From NCBI RefSeq assembly GCF_043555935.1, contig NZ_JBIGIB010000001.1:1302001-1366000 (forward strand): 64,000 nucleotides of DNA, read 5' to 3'. Positions 52,256 to 60,193 of the stretch are shown here, in pieces (position 1 is the first letter of the stretch; every line of letters starts with the position of its first letter). The stretch comes from Pelomonas baiyunensis. GTDB lineage: Bacteria; Pseudomonadota; Gammaproteobacteria; Burkholderiales; Burkholderiaceae_C. Both the position numbers and the translations under genes were made by a program. The notes under the pieces were generated by a model. The model saw only the letters and a program-made list of their open reading frames with translations, did no database searches and was not told the DNA's origin.

Positions 52256-53557
52256 ATGTCCCAGCCCACGCACCCCGACACCGACGACATCTTGCGCGTC
52301 GAGGACTACTTCCGCGACGGCAGCGTGCCCGAGGAGGCGCTGCTGTGGTGGCAGCTGGAGCACCAAGAGGCTCTGCTGTCCGCCCAGCGTGCCCTGTTCG
52401 GCGGCCCGGCGCCGCTGGTGAAGCTGCGTGTGTGGGTGTTCTTCGAGCTGATGGCCCTGCGCGAGTCGCGTCTGACGCGCGAGGCGCTGAACCAGGCCTT
52501 CCACGTGCTGCGCGACGAGGCGCTCGACAACGTGCTCAAGCGCCTGCGCGAGGCCGACCTGTTGGCCTGGGACGCCACCGCGCAGACCTACGCGGTCACG
52601 CCGCTGGCCCAGCAGCTGGTGGGCATCCTGCAGCCGCTGACGCAGGAGCAGGCGCCCGATGGCGACCTGGCCTCGTTGCTGGCCGGGGTGGCCGGCGCGC
52701 ACCAGCTGGGCACCTTGCAGCCGGCACAGTTGCAGCACTTGCTGGCGCAGCTGTCTCGCCTGTATGACGAATTTGCCGATGCCATTGCCAGCGGCAGCGA
52801 ATTCGCGCTGCGCCGCGCCCGCACCCGTTTCGAGAAGGCGCTGACGCTGGTGGACCGCGCTGGCGAGGCGCTGGGCGCCATCATTGCGCAGGCGGAATCG
52901 GCCGGCGAGGCGCGGCTGGAACGGCTGGCCCGCGAGTTGGGCTTGGCCCAGGCGCGCTTGCTGGCGATGGCCAGCCAGTTCAACCGCGCGCTCCAGCAGG
53001 CCGACCGCCAGCGCGTGACGCTGGGCTCCACCGGCATCACCACCACCGATGTGCGGCGCTGGCTGCAAAGCCAGGGCGACCTGGCCGCGCTGCTGAACGG
53101 CGCCTGGGAGCGGCCGGTGCACCCGGTGCTGGTGGCCCAGCGCGACCTGGTGGACACGGCCGAGGCCGAGTTCGAGCGCGACCGCCCCAAGCCCGCCGAT
53201 GCTGCCGTGCTGCCCCAGGGCCAGACCGCGCCGCCGGGCGAGCTGGCGGTGCTGCAACTGCCGCCCGAAATGGGCCAAATGCAGGCGCTGCTCAATGCCT
53301 GGACCGCCGCGGGCACGACGGAACCGCAAGACCTGGCCCCCGCCGTGCTGGGCGGCAGCTACGCCCGCGCGGCCTACCGCGCCCAACTGCTGCCCTTGCT
53401 GGGCGACGCGCAGGCTCGCCACCTCAAGGGTGCCACGGGCGACATGGCCCGGCAGCCGTGGAGCGTGCGCTGGTCCGCCGAGCAAGGCGAAGTGGACGAC
53501 GAGTTCGTCAAATGGATGAGCCGCGGCGTCCTTACCCCTGATTCAACTGCGACATGA
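52256..53557 (+). CDS. Kleisin-type condensin subunit (MksF/MukF/JetA-like)
   Basis: A 433-residue cytoplasmic protein, first gene of a kleisin-KITE-SMC operon. The N-terminal 110 residues look like a winged-helix domain (LVKLRVWVFFELMALRESRLTREALNQ, cited by its helix ends LRVWVFFELM and TREALNQAF), followed by a helical, heptad-rich middle (about residues 140-290, RLYDEFADAIASGSEFALRR to RALQQADRQRVTLG) and a C-terminal small domain ending in SVRWSAEQGEVDDEFVKWM. This is the layout of MukF/MksF/JetA kleisins, which bridge the SMC heads. Direct sequence similarity is too weak for me to name the exact family; the call rests on layout and gene order. It overlaps the next gene by four bases (ATGA). 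Confidence 0.7.
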   Translation: MSQPTHPDTDDILRVEDYFRDGSVPEEALLWWQLEHQEALLSAQRALFGGPAPLVKLRVWVFFELMALRESRLTREALNQAFHVLRDEALDNVLKRLREADLLAWDATAQTYAVTPLAQQLVGILQPLTQEQAPDGDLASLLAGVAGAHQLGTLQPAQLQHLLAQLSRLYDEFADAIASGSEFALRRARTRFEKALTLVDRAGEALGAIIAQAESAGEARLERLARELGLAQARLLAMASQFNRALQQADRQRVTLGSTGITTTDVRRWLQSQGDLAALLNGAWERPVHPVLVAQRDLVDTAEAEFERDRPKPADAAVLPQGQTAPPGELAVLQLPPEMGQMQALLNAWTAAGTTEPQDLAPAVLGGSYARAAYRAQLLPLLGDAQARHLKGATGDMARQPWSVRWSAEQGEVDDEFVKWMSRGVLTPDSTAT

Positions 53558-54237
53558 GCCCACTCGACGACTCTCAGCAACTCGCCGCGCAACTGCTGGC
53601 CCGCCGCTGGCTGCCGCGCAGCCACCCCCTCGTGAAGCGTGCGCTGATCGACACCGAGCTGTGGAACCAGTTGGGCGCCCGCCTGGCCGGTGTGGGCCTG
53701 CAGCTGGTGGACAACGTGCACGCCGACCACATCGCCGTGGCGCTGATGCGCCCGGCCGAAAGCGCGGTGTTCGGGGAATCAGGCCTGGCCGCCAACAACA
53801 ACCTCGACATCCCGCGCGACGGCGTGGCGTTGCTGGTGGTGCTGTGGAGCTTGATCGTGTTGCCCAAGCGCCAGCGGCAGGTGGCGCGCAGTGATGCCAT
53901 CCACGCCGGCCAGGGCGAGATGTTCGCCACCGACAAGCCCATGCCGCAGGCCGCCAGCGTGGCGCCGCTGATCAGCTACCGCAGCCTGCTGGCCGACTTT
54001 GGCGACCAGCTTGGCAAAAAGCTCCGCCTGGACACCAACCTCAAGCTGCTGGAGCGCCACGGCTTCATCACCCGCCGCGGTGAAGACATTGCCGAAGGCC
54101 CGCTGCTGGACCTGCTGATCGACTACGACCTGCTGGCGCCGCGCATCCTGGATGGCGCGCTGGGCGACGTGCTCGCCCGTGCGGGCCACCCGCTGCCGCG
54201 CCTGGGCGAGGCCGAACAACAAGACATTGACGACTGA
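53554..54237 (+). CDS. KITE-type condensin subunit (MksE/MukE/JetB-like)
   Basis: A 227-residue protein with tandem winged-helix character: LLARRWLPRSHPLVKRALID at the start, IPRDGVALLVVLWSLIVLPKRQRQ in the middle and LRLDTNLKLLERHGFITRRGEDIAEGPLLDLLIDYDLL (cited by LKLLERHGFITRRGE, a wing) near the end. MukE, MksE and JetB proteins share this length and place, sitting on the kleisin and regulating SMC-DNA binding. It starts four bases inside the kleisin gene and its stop shares one base with the SMC start, so the three proteins are made in coupled fashion, as expected for a complex with fixed stoichiometry. Confidence 0.68.
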   Translation: MSPLDDSQQLAAQLLARRWLPRSHPLVKRALIDTELWNQLGARLAGVGLQLVDNVHADHIAVALMRPAESAVFGESGLAANNNLDIPRDGVALLVVLWSLIVLPKRQRQVARSDAIHAGQGEMFATDKPMPQAASVAPLISYRSLLADFGDQLGKKLRLDTNLKLLERHGFITRRGEDIAEGPLLDLLIDYDLLAPRILDGALGDVLARAGHPLPRLGEAEQQDIDD

Positions 54238-57053
54238 TGTTCCACCTGCAATCGCTTGAACTGCTGCACTGGGACTACTGCCAGCGCGTGACGCTGCCGC
54301 TGGACGGCGCCATCATCACCATCGCCGGGCCCAACGGCTCGGGCAAAACCACGCTGCTGGACGCGATGCGCACGCTGCTGGGGCTGGAGTGCTCGGGCGG
54401 CCGCACGTACAAAACCTACGCCCGCCACGCCAACGCCGAGACGGCCTGGTTGCGCGCGCTGGTGGACAACCGGCCGCGCTCGCGCCAAAACAGCAGCCGG
54501 CCCTTCGCCAGTTCGCTGCTGTATGCCGACCAGGTGACGCTGGCCTGCCGCATCGAGCGCCACGGTGGCGACTGGGTGCGCCGCTACGTCATCCTCGATG
54601 GTGTGCACGAGATCGAGCAGCTGGCCGAAAAGGGCGACCGCGACTGGCTGGGCATCGAGGCCTGGAAGAAGCGCCTGGAAGCGGCCGGCTTGACCCGCGC
54701 CATCGGCCGCGTGCTGGCGCTGGAGCAGGGCCAGACCGACCGGCTCTGCGAGTTGAGTCCGAAGGAGCTGCTGCGCCTGGTGTTCGAGGTGTTCGGGGAC
54801 CAGGAAGTGCTGGACCGCTACGAGCAGGCCCGCAGCCACCAGCAGCACCTGGGCAAGGAAGTGGAGCAGGCGGCTGCCGAGCTGGCCCACACCCAAGCCC
54901 AGCTCAGCGACCTGGCCAACCGCGTCAACAGCCACCGGCAATACCAGCTGAAGGTGCAGGAGCGCGAGCGCCTGGCCACCGAGGTGCTGCCCGTGCTGCG
55001 CTGGAGCGAGGCGCGTGAGCGCATCGCCCGCGATGCGCGCGAGCTGCACCGCCAGCGGCTGTTCGCGTCGGGCGACGTGAAGGCGCTGAGCGACAAGCGC
55101 GCGGCCCTGCACGGCCTGTTCACGGCGCAGGAAGCGGCCAAGGCACGCCTGAAGGCGCTGGACGGCGAACGCCGTGAGGCCCGGGCTGCGTTTGACGCGG
55201 CCCGCGAGGCCGAGCGCCCGGCCGAGGCGCTGGTCAAGCGCGAGGACGAACTGAAGGCGTTGGCCGATGTGGAGGCCGATGCGGCCGCGCTGACCGTCAA
55301 GTTGCAGGAACTGGCCGCCGAGCGCGACCGCCTGCGGGCCGACTACACCCGCGCCAGCGACAAGGCGGCCAAGGCCCAAGCCGCACTGGGCGAACTCAGC
55401 GGCAAGCGACTGCCGCCGCCGCCGCCCGAAGTGGCGCCCATGAAGCGTGCGCTGGACGACGCGGGCATCGCCCACTACCTGGTGGCCGATTCCATCGACA
55501 TCGCCGACGAGACTTGGCGCGCCGCGGCCGAAGGCCTGCTGCGTCCCTCGCGCTGGGTGGTGGTGCTCAAGCACCGCAGCGACGAAGGCCGCGCCTTCGA
55601 CATCGCGGCCAGGCAGCGCTACCGGCACTACGTGGTGTCGGACACCGCGCCCATCACGCAGGCACCCGCCGGCACGTTGCTGGCGGCGCTGAACGTGACG
55701 GCGCCGCTGCCGGCCTGGCTGGCGCGCCAGCTGGCGGGCATCCGCTGCGTGACGTCGACGGAAGAGGGCGCCAAGGTGGGCGGTGAGTGGATCACCGCCG
55801 ACGCCTACTACCGCGACGGCCGAGGCGGCCGCAGCGTGTTTGTGGAGCCACGCGACCACCAGTTCGGTGCCTCCGCCGTGGACTCCCGCCGCGGAGCACT
55901 GGAGGCCGAGTTGTCCCGCTGGGACGGCGAACTCAGCCGCATCGCCAAGGCGCAGGCCGAGGTGGAGCGCCAGTTCAAGGACGTGCAGCGCGCGGCCGTG
56001 GGCCACAAGGCCGCGCAGGAGTTGAGCGAGCGCGCCGATGAGTTCGCTGAAGCGCGCAGCCGCTTGCCGGTGCTGCGCCAGGCGCGCGCGGAAGCGTCCA
56101 CCCGCATGAGCCAGCTCGACGGCGAGCACGAGCGCGTGGTGCGCGAGTCCACCCGCAGCGAGCAGGCCTACGAGGGTGCGCAGATCGCGCTGAAGGACGG
56201 CGAAGGCTCGGCCGCGGGCCGCCTGCGCGAGCACGAAGCCCGGCGCGAGGCGCTGCGCAAGGCCTCGCGCGAGAGCCGGGAGCAGAAGGCCCGGTTCCCG
56301 GCCGCATGGGTGGTGCCGGCGGCGCTGGCTGCGCTGCGCGAAGAGTTCGAGAACGCGCGCCAGGCCGAGATCCGCGCCCACCATGTGGACCAGGAGCTGG
56401 AGACCGGCCACTGGGAGGTGGACGCCAGCGTGGTGGAGCGCCACGCCCGCATGGCCGCGCAAGTGAACGAGCAGGACACCCAGCTCAGCGACCGCCGCGC
56501 CAGCAACGAGCTGGCCCGCATCGCCGCGTTCAACGCCCGCGAGCGCTACATCGACGTGTTGCGCGCCACGGTGCGCCGCTACAAGAAGAACGTGGCCGAG
56601 CTGGGCGAACTGGCCGGCACCACGGCGGAAGCCATCCTGCCGCACCTGGACAACGACGACACCGTGCTCGCCCAGGCCGGCCTGCAGGTCAAGTTCAACT
56701 TCGACGGCAAGGGCGAGGTGGGCCTGAACGACGGCGAGGCCTCGGGCGGCCAGCAGGTGCTCAAGAGCCTGATCCTGCTGGTGGGTCTGATGAAGGACGA
56801 CGAGACGCCGGGCGGCTTCGTGTTCATTGACGAGCCGTTCGCCCACCTGGACGTGCGCAACATCCAGCTGGTGGGCCACTTCTTGCGCAGCACGCGGGCG
56901 CAATACCTGCTCACCACCCCGATCACGCACAACGTGGAGGTGTTCGAGCCCAGCGAGATCACGCTGGTGACGAGCAAGAAGCCGCGCGGCGAGCGTTGGG
57001 CGCCGCCGATTGCGGTGCTGGCGCGCCGGCCGGAAGTTTCGGCCTATGACTGA
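54237..57053 (+). CDS. SMC-like ATPase of a MukB/MksB/JetC-type condensin
   Basis: A 938-residue SMC protein that would extrude or entrap DNA loops. The N-terminal head has Walker A GPNGSGKTTLL (residues 31-41). Two coiled-coil arms (about 185-390 and 545-800) flank a hinge-like domain (about 391-541) that starts with a run of prolines and contains HYLVADSIDIADETWRAAAE and LLRPSRWVVVL, the SMC-hinge pattern. The C-terminal head has a signature ASGGQQ (residues 835-840), Walker B FVFIDEP with Asp865/Glu866, and D-loop HLD. Arms are shorter than in canonical SMC or MukB, as in MksB and Wadjet relatives. No JetD/MksG nuclease gene is adjacent; a thioesterase gene overlaps the 3' end by eight bases. 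Confidence 0.88.
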   Translation: MFHLQSLELLHWDYCQRVTLPLDGAIITIAGPNGSGKTTLLDAMRTLLGLECSGGRTYKTYARHANAETAWLRALVDNRPRSRQNSSRPFASSLLYADQVTLACRIERHGGDWVRRYVILDGVHEIEQLAEKGDRDWLGIEAWKKRLEAAGLTRAIGRVLALEQGQTDRLCELSPKELLRLVFEVFGDQEVLDRYEQARSHQQHLGKEVEQAAAELAHTQAQLSDLANRVNSHRQYQLKVQERERLATEVLPVLRWSEARERIARDARELHRQRLFASGDVKALSDKRAALHGLFTAQEAAKARLKALDGERREARAAFDAAREAERPAEALVKREDELKALADVEADAAALTVKLQELAAERDRLRADYTRASDKAAKAQAALGELSGKRLPPPPPEVAPMKRALDDAGIAHYLVADSIDIADETWRAAAEGLLRPSRWVVVLKHRSDEGRAFDIAARQRYRHYVVSDTAPITQAPAGTLLAALNVTAPLPAWLARQLAGIRCVTSTEEGAKVGGEWITADAYYRDGRGGRSVFVEPRDHQFGASAVDSRRGALEAELSRWDGELSRIAKAQAEVERQFKDVQRAAVGHKAAQELSERADEFAEARSRLPVLRQARAEASTRMSQLDGEHERVVRESTRSEQAYEGAQIALKDGEGSAAGRLREHEARREALRKASRESREQKARFPAAWVVPAALAALREEFENARQAEIRAHHVDQELETGHWEVDASVVERHARMAAQVNEQDTQLSDRRASNELARIAAFNARERYIDVLRATVRRYKKNVAELGELAGTTAEAILPHLDNDDTVLAQAGLQVKFNFDGKGEVGLNDGEASGGQQVLKSLILLVGLMKDDETPGGFVFIDEPFAHLDVRNIQLVGHFLRSTRAQYLLTTPITHNVEVFEPSEITLVTSKKPRGERWAPPIAVLARRPEVSAYD

Positions 57054-57489
57054 CTGGGATTGGCCCGGGCCGTTCACGCTGGCGTTGTCGCCGTCGCCGG
57101 AGCACATCGACGGCCTGGGTCACACCAACAACGCCGTCTACGTGCAGTGGTGCGAGCAGGCCGGCTGGGCGCACTCCGAGGCGCTGGGCCTGAGCCTGGC
57201 GGACTACCGGCGGCTGGACCGGGCCATGGCCATCCGTGAGGGGCACTACGACTACCTGCTGCCGTCGTTCGCGGGCGAGGCCCTCGTGCTGGGCACCTGG
57301 CTGACCGCCAGCGACGGCAAGCTCACGATGGAGCGCCGCTTTCAACTGCGCCGGGCCAGTGACGGCGCCACCTTGCTGCGTGGGCGCTGGGCGCTGGTGT
57401 GCATCGAGATCAGCTCCGGGCGGCCCAAGCGCATGCCGGCGGAGTTTGTGTCCATCTACGACGCTGCGGTGGTGCCCAAAACGGTCTGA
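57046..57489 (+). CDS. Hotdog-fold acyl-CoA thioesterase
   Basis: A 147-residue hotdog protein. The signature HIDGLGHTNNAVYVQWCEQAGWAH (cited by GLGHTNNAVYVQW) matches the 4HBT thioesterase group, with the HxNN-type active segment. Substrate unknown. It starts eight bases before the SMC stop in a different frame, so it is probably co-expressed with the condensin genes, though no functional link is known; it may be a passenger or share only a transcript. Confidence 0.85.
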   Translation: MTDWDWPGPFTLALSPSPEHIDGLGHTNNAVYVQWCEQAGWAHSEALGLSLADYRRLDRAMAIREGHYDYLLPSFAGEALVLGTWLTASDGKLTMERRFQLRRASDGATLLRGRWALVCIEISSGRPKRMPAEFVSIYDAAVVPKTV

Positions 57490-57517
57490 TATACGTTTCG
57501 TATACGAATCGTATAAA
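57490..57517. promoter_or_regulatory. 11-bp spaced repeats and palindrome at the ParD-like/map promoter
   Basis: TATACG at 57490 and 57501 and TATAAA at 57512 form a repeat with an 11-base period. TTCGTATACGAA (57497-57508) is a perfect 12-base palindrome within it. TATAAA (57512-57517) doubles as a good -10 box. The block ends eight bases before the ATG of the ribbon-helix-helix gene. It is a strong candidate autoregulatory operator. Confidence 0.65.
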
Positions 57518-57525
57518 CTGCGGGC

Positions 57526-57774
57526 ATGGGAATCGTCAAAATCTCCGATCCGTTGCACGAGAGCCTGCGCGTTGCCAGCCAGGCCCTCTCGCGTTCCATC
57601 AACGCCCAGGCCGAGCACTGGATGCGCATCGGCCTGCTGGCCGAGTTGCACCCGCAACTGAACCACAGCGAGCTGTGCCAGTTGCTGATCCGCGCCGAGC
57701 AGGAGGGCGGCCTGGACCTGGAGCGCCTGGCCGGCTGGTCTCAGCCCAGCAAAGCCAAAGGAGCCCGCGCATGA
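57526..57774 (+). CDS. ParD-like ribbon-helix-helix protein (antitoxin family)
   Basis: An 82-residue protein of the ParD-like antitoxin family. The N-terminus VKISDPLHESLRVASQALSRS followed by INAQAEHWMRIG is characteristic; the first strand and two helices form a ribbon-helix-helix DNA-binding fold. No toxin gene is adjacent on either side; instead map follows with a four-base overlap (ATGA). The protein may bind the repeats at 57490-57517 and regulate its own operon. There is no ribosome-binding site, and the -10 box ends eight bases before the ATG, so a leaderless message is likely. Confidence 0.85.
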   Translation: MGIVKISDPLHESLRVASQALSRSINAQAEHWMRIGLLAELHPQLNHSELCQLLIRAEQEGGLDLERLAGWSQPSKAKGARA

Positions 57775-58565
57775 AGAGCCTGAAGCTGCGCACGCCTGAC
57801 GAGATCGCCAAGGCCCGCACCGCGGGGCACCTCATCGCCGAGGTGCTGGCCATGCTCAAGCCATATGTGGTGCCGGGTGTCACCACCGAAGAGCTGGACC
57901 GCATCTGCCACGACTACATCGTCGACACGCTCAAGTGCATCCCGTCCAACGTGGGCTACCACGGCTTTCCGAAGACGGCCTGTATCTCGCCCAACCACGT
58001 GGTGTGCCACGGCATTCCCAGCAAGGACAAAACGCTCAAGAAGGGCGACATCGTCAACGTGGACGTCACGCTGACCAAGGACGGCTGGTTCGGCGACAGC
58101 AGCCGCATGTTCATCGTGGGCGAGACCAACGTGCTGGCGCGGCGGCTGGTGATGACCACCTACGAGGCGCTGCGCGCCGGCATCCGCCAGGTGCGGCCGG
58201 GCGCGACGCTGGGCGATGTGGGCCATGCGATTCAGAAGGTCGCCCACGCGGCGGGCTTCAGCGTGGTGCGCGAGTACGGCGGCCACGGCATTGGCGACGT
58301 CTATCACGACGAGCCGCACGTGAACCACTTCGGCCGCCCGGGCGAGGGCTTGAAGCTGCAGGAGGGCATGATCTTCACGATCGAGCCCATGATCAACGCC
58401 GGGGGCGCGGCCATCCGTGAGTTGAACGACGGCTGGACGGTTGTCACCAAGGACCGGTCGCTGTCGGCTCAGTGGGAGCACATGGTGGCGGTCACGAAGG
58501 ACGGCTTCGAGATCCTGACCCCCTGGCCGGACGGCCTGGGCGAGTACCCCGCCATCGCCGACTGA
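57771..58565 (+). CDS. map: Methionine aminopeptidase, type I
   Basis: Removes the N-terminal methionine from new proteins. The 264-residue enzyme has the pita-bread fold residues of type I MetAP: GYHGFPKTACISPNHVVCHGIP, two metal-binding Asp in IVNVDVTLTKDGWFGDSSRMF, His in GGHGIGDVYHDEPHV, Glu in FTIEPMIN and Glu in QWEHMVAVT. It has no N-terminal extension. It overlaps the ParD-like gene by four bases and should be under control of the repeat-bearing promoter upstream. Other map copies may exist on the chromosome; essentiality cannot be judged here. Confidence 0.95.
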   Translation: MKSLKLRTPDEIAKARTAGHLIAEVLAMLKPYVVPGVTTEELDRICHDYIVDTLKCIPSNVGYHGFPKTACISPNHVVCHGIPSKDKTLKKGDIVNVDVTLTKDGWFGDSSRMFIVGETNVLARRLVMTTYEALRAGIRQVRPGATLGDVGHAIQKVAHAAGFSVVREYGGHGIGDVYHDEPHVNHFGRPGEGLKLQEGMIFTIEPMINAGGAAIRELNDGWTVVTKDRSLSAQWEHMVAVTKDGFEILTPWPDGLGEYPAIAD

Positions 58566-58581
58566 GCCGCGTCCTGCTCAG
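58562..58581. terminator. Hairpin across the map/cheB convergent stops
   Basis: CTGAGC (58562-58567) and GCTCAG (58576-58581) with an eight-base loop; the arms contain both stop codons. Only six base pairs and no T run, so a weak candidate. Confidence 0.3.
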
Positions 58582-59681
58582 CCCCGGGCGTCGAACCGGG
58601 TGATGGCGTCGGCCATCAACTCCAGCGGCAACACATCGTCCACCGCGCCGAGCTTGATGGCCTCCATGGGCATGCCGAACACCACACAGCTGGCTTCGTC
58701 TTGCGCCACGGTGCGCACGCCCAGGTCGTGGAGTTGCTTCATGCCGCGGGCGCCGTCGTCGCCCATGCCGGTGAGCATCAGCGCCAGCGCATCGCCGTTG
58801 GTGGCCTCGGCCAGGCTGCGGAACAGCACGTCCACCGAGGGCTTGTGGCGGTTCACCGGCGGGCCGTCCAGCACCACGGCGTAGTACTGGCCGGCGCTTT
58901 TGCGCAGCTTCATGTGCTTGCCGCCGGGGGCAATCAGCACCACGCCACGCTCCAGGCGGTCGCCGTCGCGGGCCTCGCGCACCTGCATGGCACACAGGCC
59001 GTCCAGGCGCTGGGCGTACATCGCGGTGAAGCGCTCGGGCATGTGTTGCACGATGGCGATGCCTGGAGCGTCTGCCGGCAGCGCGCGCAGGATCTGCTCG
59101 ATCGCCTGCGTGCCGCCGGTGGAGCTGCCGATGACGATGGGCTTGTTGACCGACAGCGCATGCAGCCCGGCGACCGAGGTCTGACGGGCGGACGGCATCC
59201 GCGCCTGGGTGGACGCACCCACACCTGCACCGGCACTTGCGCTTGCCATCGCGCCCGCGCCGCTGGGCGGGCGGCTGAGCCGGGGCTTGGAGCGCGCGGC
59301 GGTTTTCAGCGTGGTGATCAGCTCGCGCCGGGAGTCTTCCAGGAACTGACGCAAGCCCAGGCGCGGCTTGGCCACCACGGCCACCGCGCCGGCGGCCAGG
59401 GCGTCCAGCGCCACGCGGCTGCCCTCGGTGCTGAGCGAGGAGCAAATGACCGTGGGGATGGGGCTTTCCGCCATCTGCTGGCGCAGGAAGGTCAGGCCAT
59501 CCATGCCCGGCATCTCGATGTCCAGCAGCAAGACGTCTGGGCGGTTCTTGCGAATCAGCGGCGCGGCGATCAGCGGGTTCGGCGCGCTGCCCACCGTCTC
59601 GATCTCCGGATCGCCTTGCAACAAGGCGGCCATCGTTTGGCGCACCACGGCCGAGTCGTCGATGACGAACACTTTGATCAT
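58578..59681 (-). CDS. cheB: Chemotaxis protein-glutamate methylesterase/deamidase CheB
   Basis: Response regulator that removes methyl groups from chemoreceptors. The 367-residue protein has a receiver domain (about 1-120; VFVIDDSAVVRQ, phosphoacceptor Asp in VLLLDIEMPGMDGL, Lys in AVVAKP), a linker of about 60 residues rich in Ala/Gly/Ser, and the methylesterase domain with catalytic Ser in IGSSTGGTQAIEQIL, His in IVQHMPERF and Asp in LTGMGDDGARGM. The ATG at 59681 overlaps the cheD stop by four bases. It is the last gene of the minus-strand chemosensory operon. Confidence 0.96.
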   Translation of the reverse strand: MIKVFVIDDSAVVRQTMAALLQGDPEIETVGSAPNPLIAAPLIRKNRPDVLLLDIEMPGMDGLTFLRQQMAESPIPTVICSSLSTEGSRVALDALAAGAVAVVAKPRLGLRQFLEDSRRELITTLKTAARSKPRLSRPPSGAGAMASASAGAGVGASTQARMPSARQTSVAGLHALSVNKPIVIGSSTGGTQAIEQILRALPADAPGIAIVQHMPERFTAMYAQRLDGLCAMQVREARDGDRLERGVVLIAPGGKHMKLRKSAGQYYAVVLDGPPVNRHKPSVDVLFRSLAEATNGDALALMLTGMGDDGARGMKQLHDLGVRTVAQDEASCVVFGMPMEAIKLGAVDDVLPLELMADAITRFDARG

Positions 59682-60193
59682 GGCGTGCTCACTTGGGGCA
59701 GGGGCGGGCGGGCCATCAGCACGGTCTCCACCTCGGGCGCGTCGGGGCCCACCGTCCAGCGCAGCTTGCGGTAGGCATGGCCCCCCAGGGCCACGCCCAG
59801 CACGCGAATGCCGGCGCGGTGCAGCGCGCCGAGCGCCCATTCGAAGTTGGCGGCACCCACGTTGCCCTCGGCGGCGGTGTCGCCAATCTGGCCCGGAAAC
59901 ATGTTGCCGCCGCCGTACACCCAGGCCAGGCATTGGTGGGGGTCGATGCCGCGTTCGCGCAGGTACTGGCCCATGGTGGCCAGCGCCACGTCGCCGTAGG
60001 CGGTTTCGCGGGCTGGGGCGCCGTTCGGGGCGCCGGCATGCACCACGTGGCACATGGCGCCCACGGTGCGGCGCGGGTCGGTCAGCAGGATGGCGACACA
60101 GGAGCCCAGCAGGGTCTCCATGCGGTCACCCCGGCCCACGCAGGCCACGTCGCCAGGGTGCAAGGTGACGGTGAGAGGTTGCATGGCAGTCAT
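59678..60193 (-). CDS. cheD: Chemoreceptor glutamine deamidase CheD
   Basis: Converts specific glutamines of chemoreceptors to glutamates. The 171-residue protein has the papain-like triad regions: Cys in LLGSCVAILL, His in AMCHVVHAG, and the GGGNMF segment after WVYGGG, followed by NVGAANFEWALGAL, all CheD-typical. The ATG at 60193 overlaps the cheR stop (ATGA); a start at 60184 is also possible. It sits between cheR and cheB, so receptor methylation, deamidation and demethylation are encoded together. Confidence 0.94.
   Translation of the reverse strand: MTAMQPLTVTLHPGDVACVGRGDRMETLLGSCVAILLTDPRRTVGAMCHVVHAGAPNGAPARETAYGDVALATMGQYLRERGIDPHQCLAWVYGGGNMFPGQIGDTAAEGNVGAANFEWALGALHRAGIRVLGVALGGHAYRKLRWTVGPDAPEVETVLMARPPLPQVSTP

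Noticed and set aside
54123..57107. A nearly 1000-codon open frame on the minus strand opposite the SMC gene.
   Set aside because: Antisense shadow; translation is repetitive Leu/Ala/Gln/His with no domain, while the plus strand carries full SMC motifs.
52256..57489. A complete Wadjet defence system.
   Set aside because: No JetD/topo VI-like nuclease gene lies upstream or downstream, and neighbours are metabolic genes rather than other defence genes.
57526..58565. A type II toxin-antitoxin pair with map as the second gene.
   Set aside because: The second gene is a canonical methionine aminopeptidase with all metal ligands, not a toxin; no other candidate toxin is adjacent.
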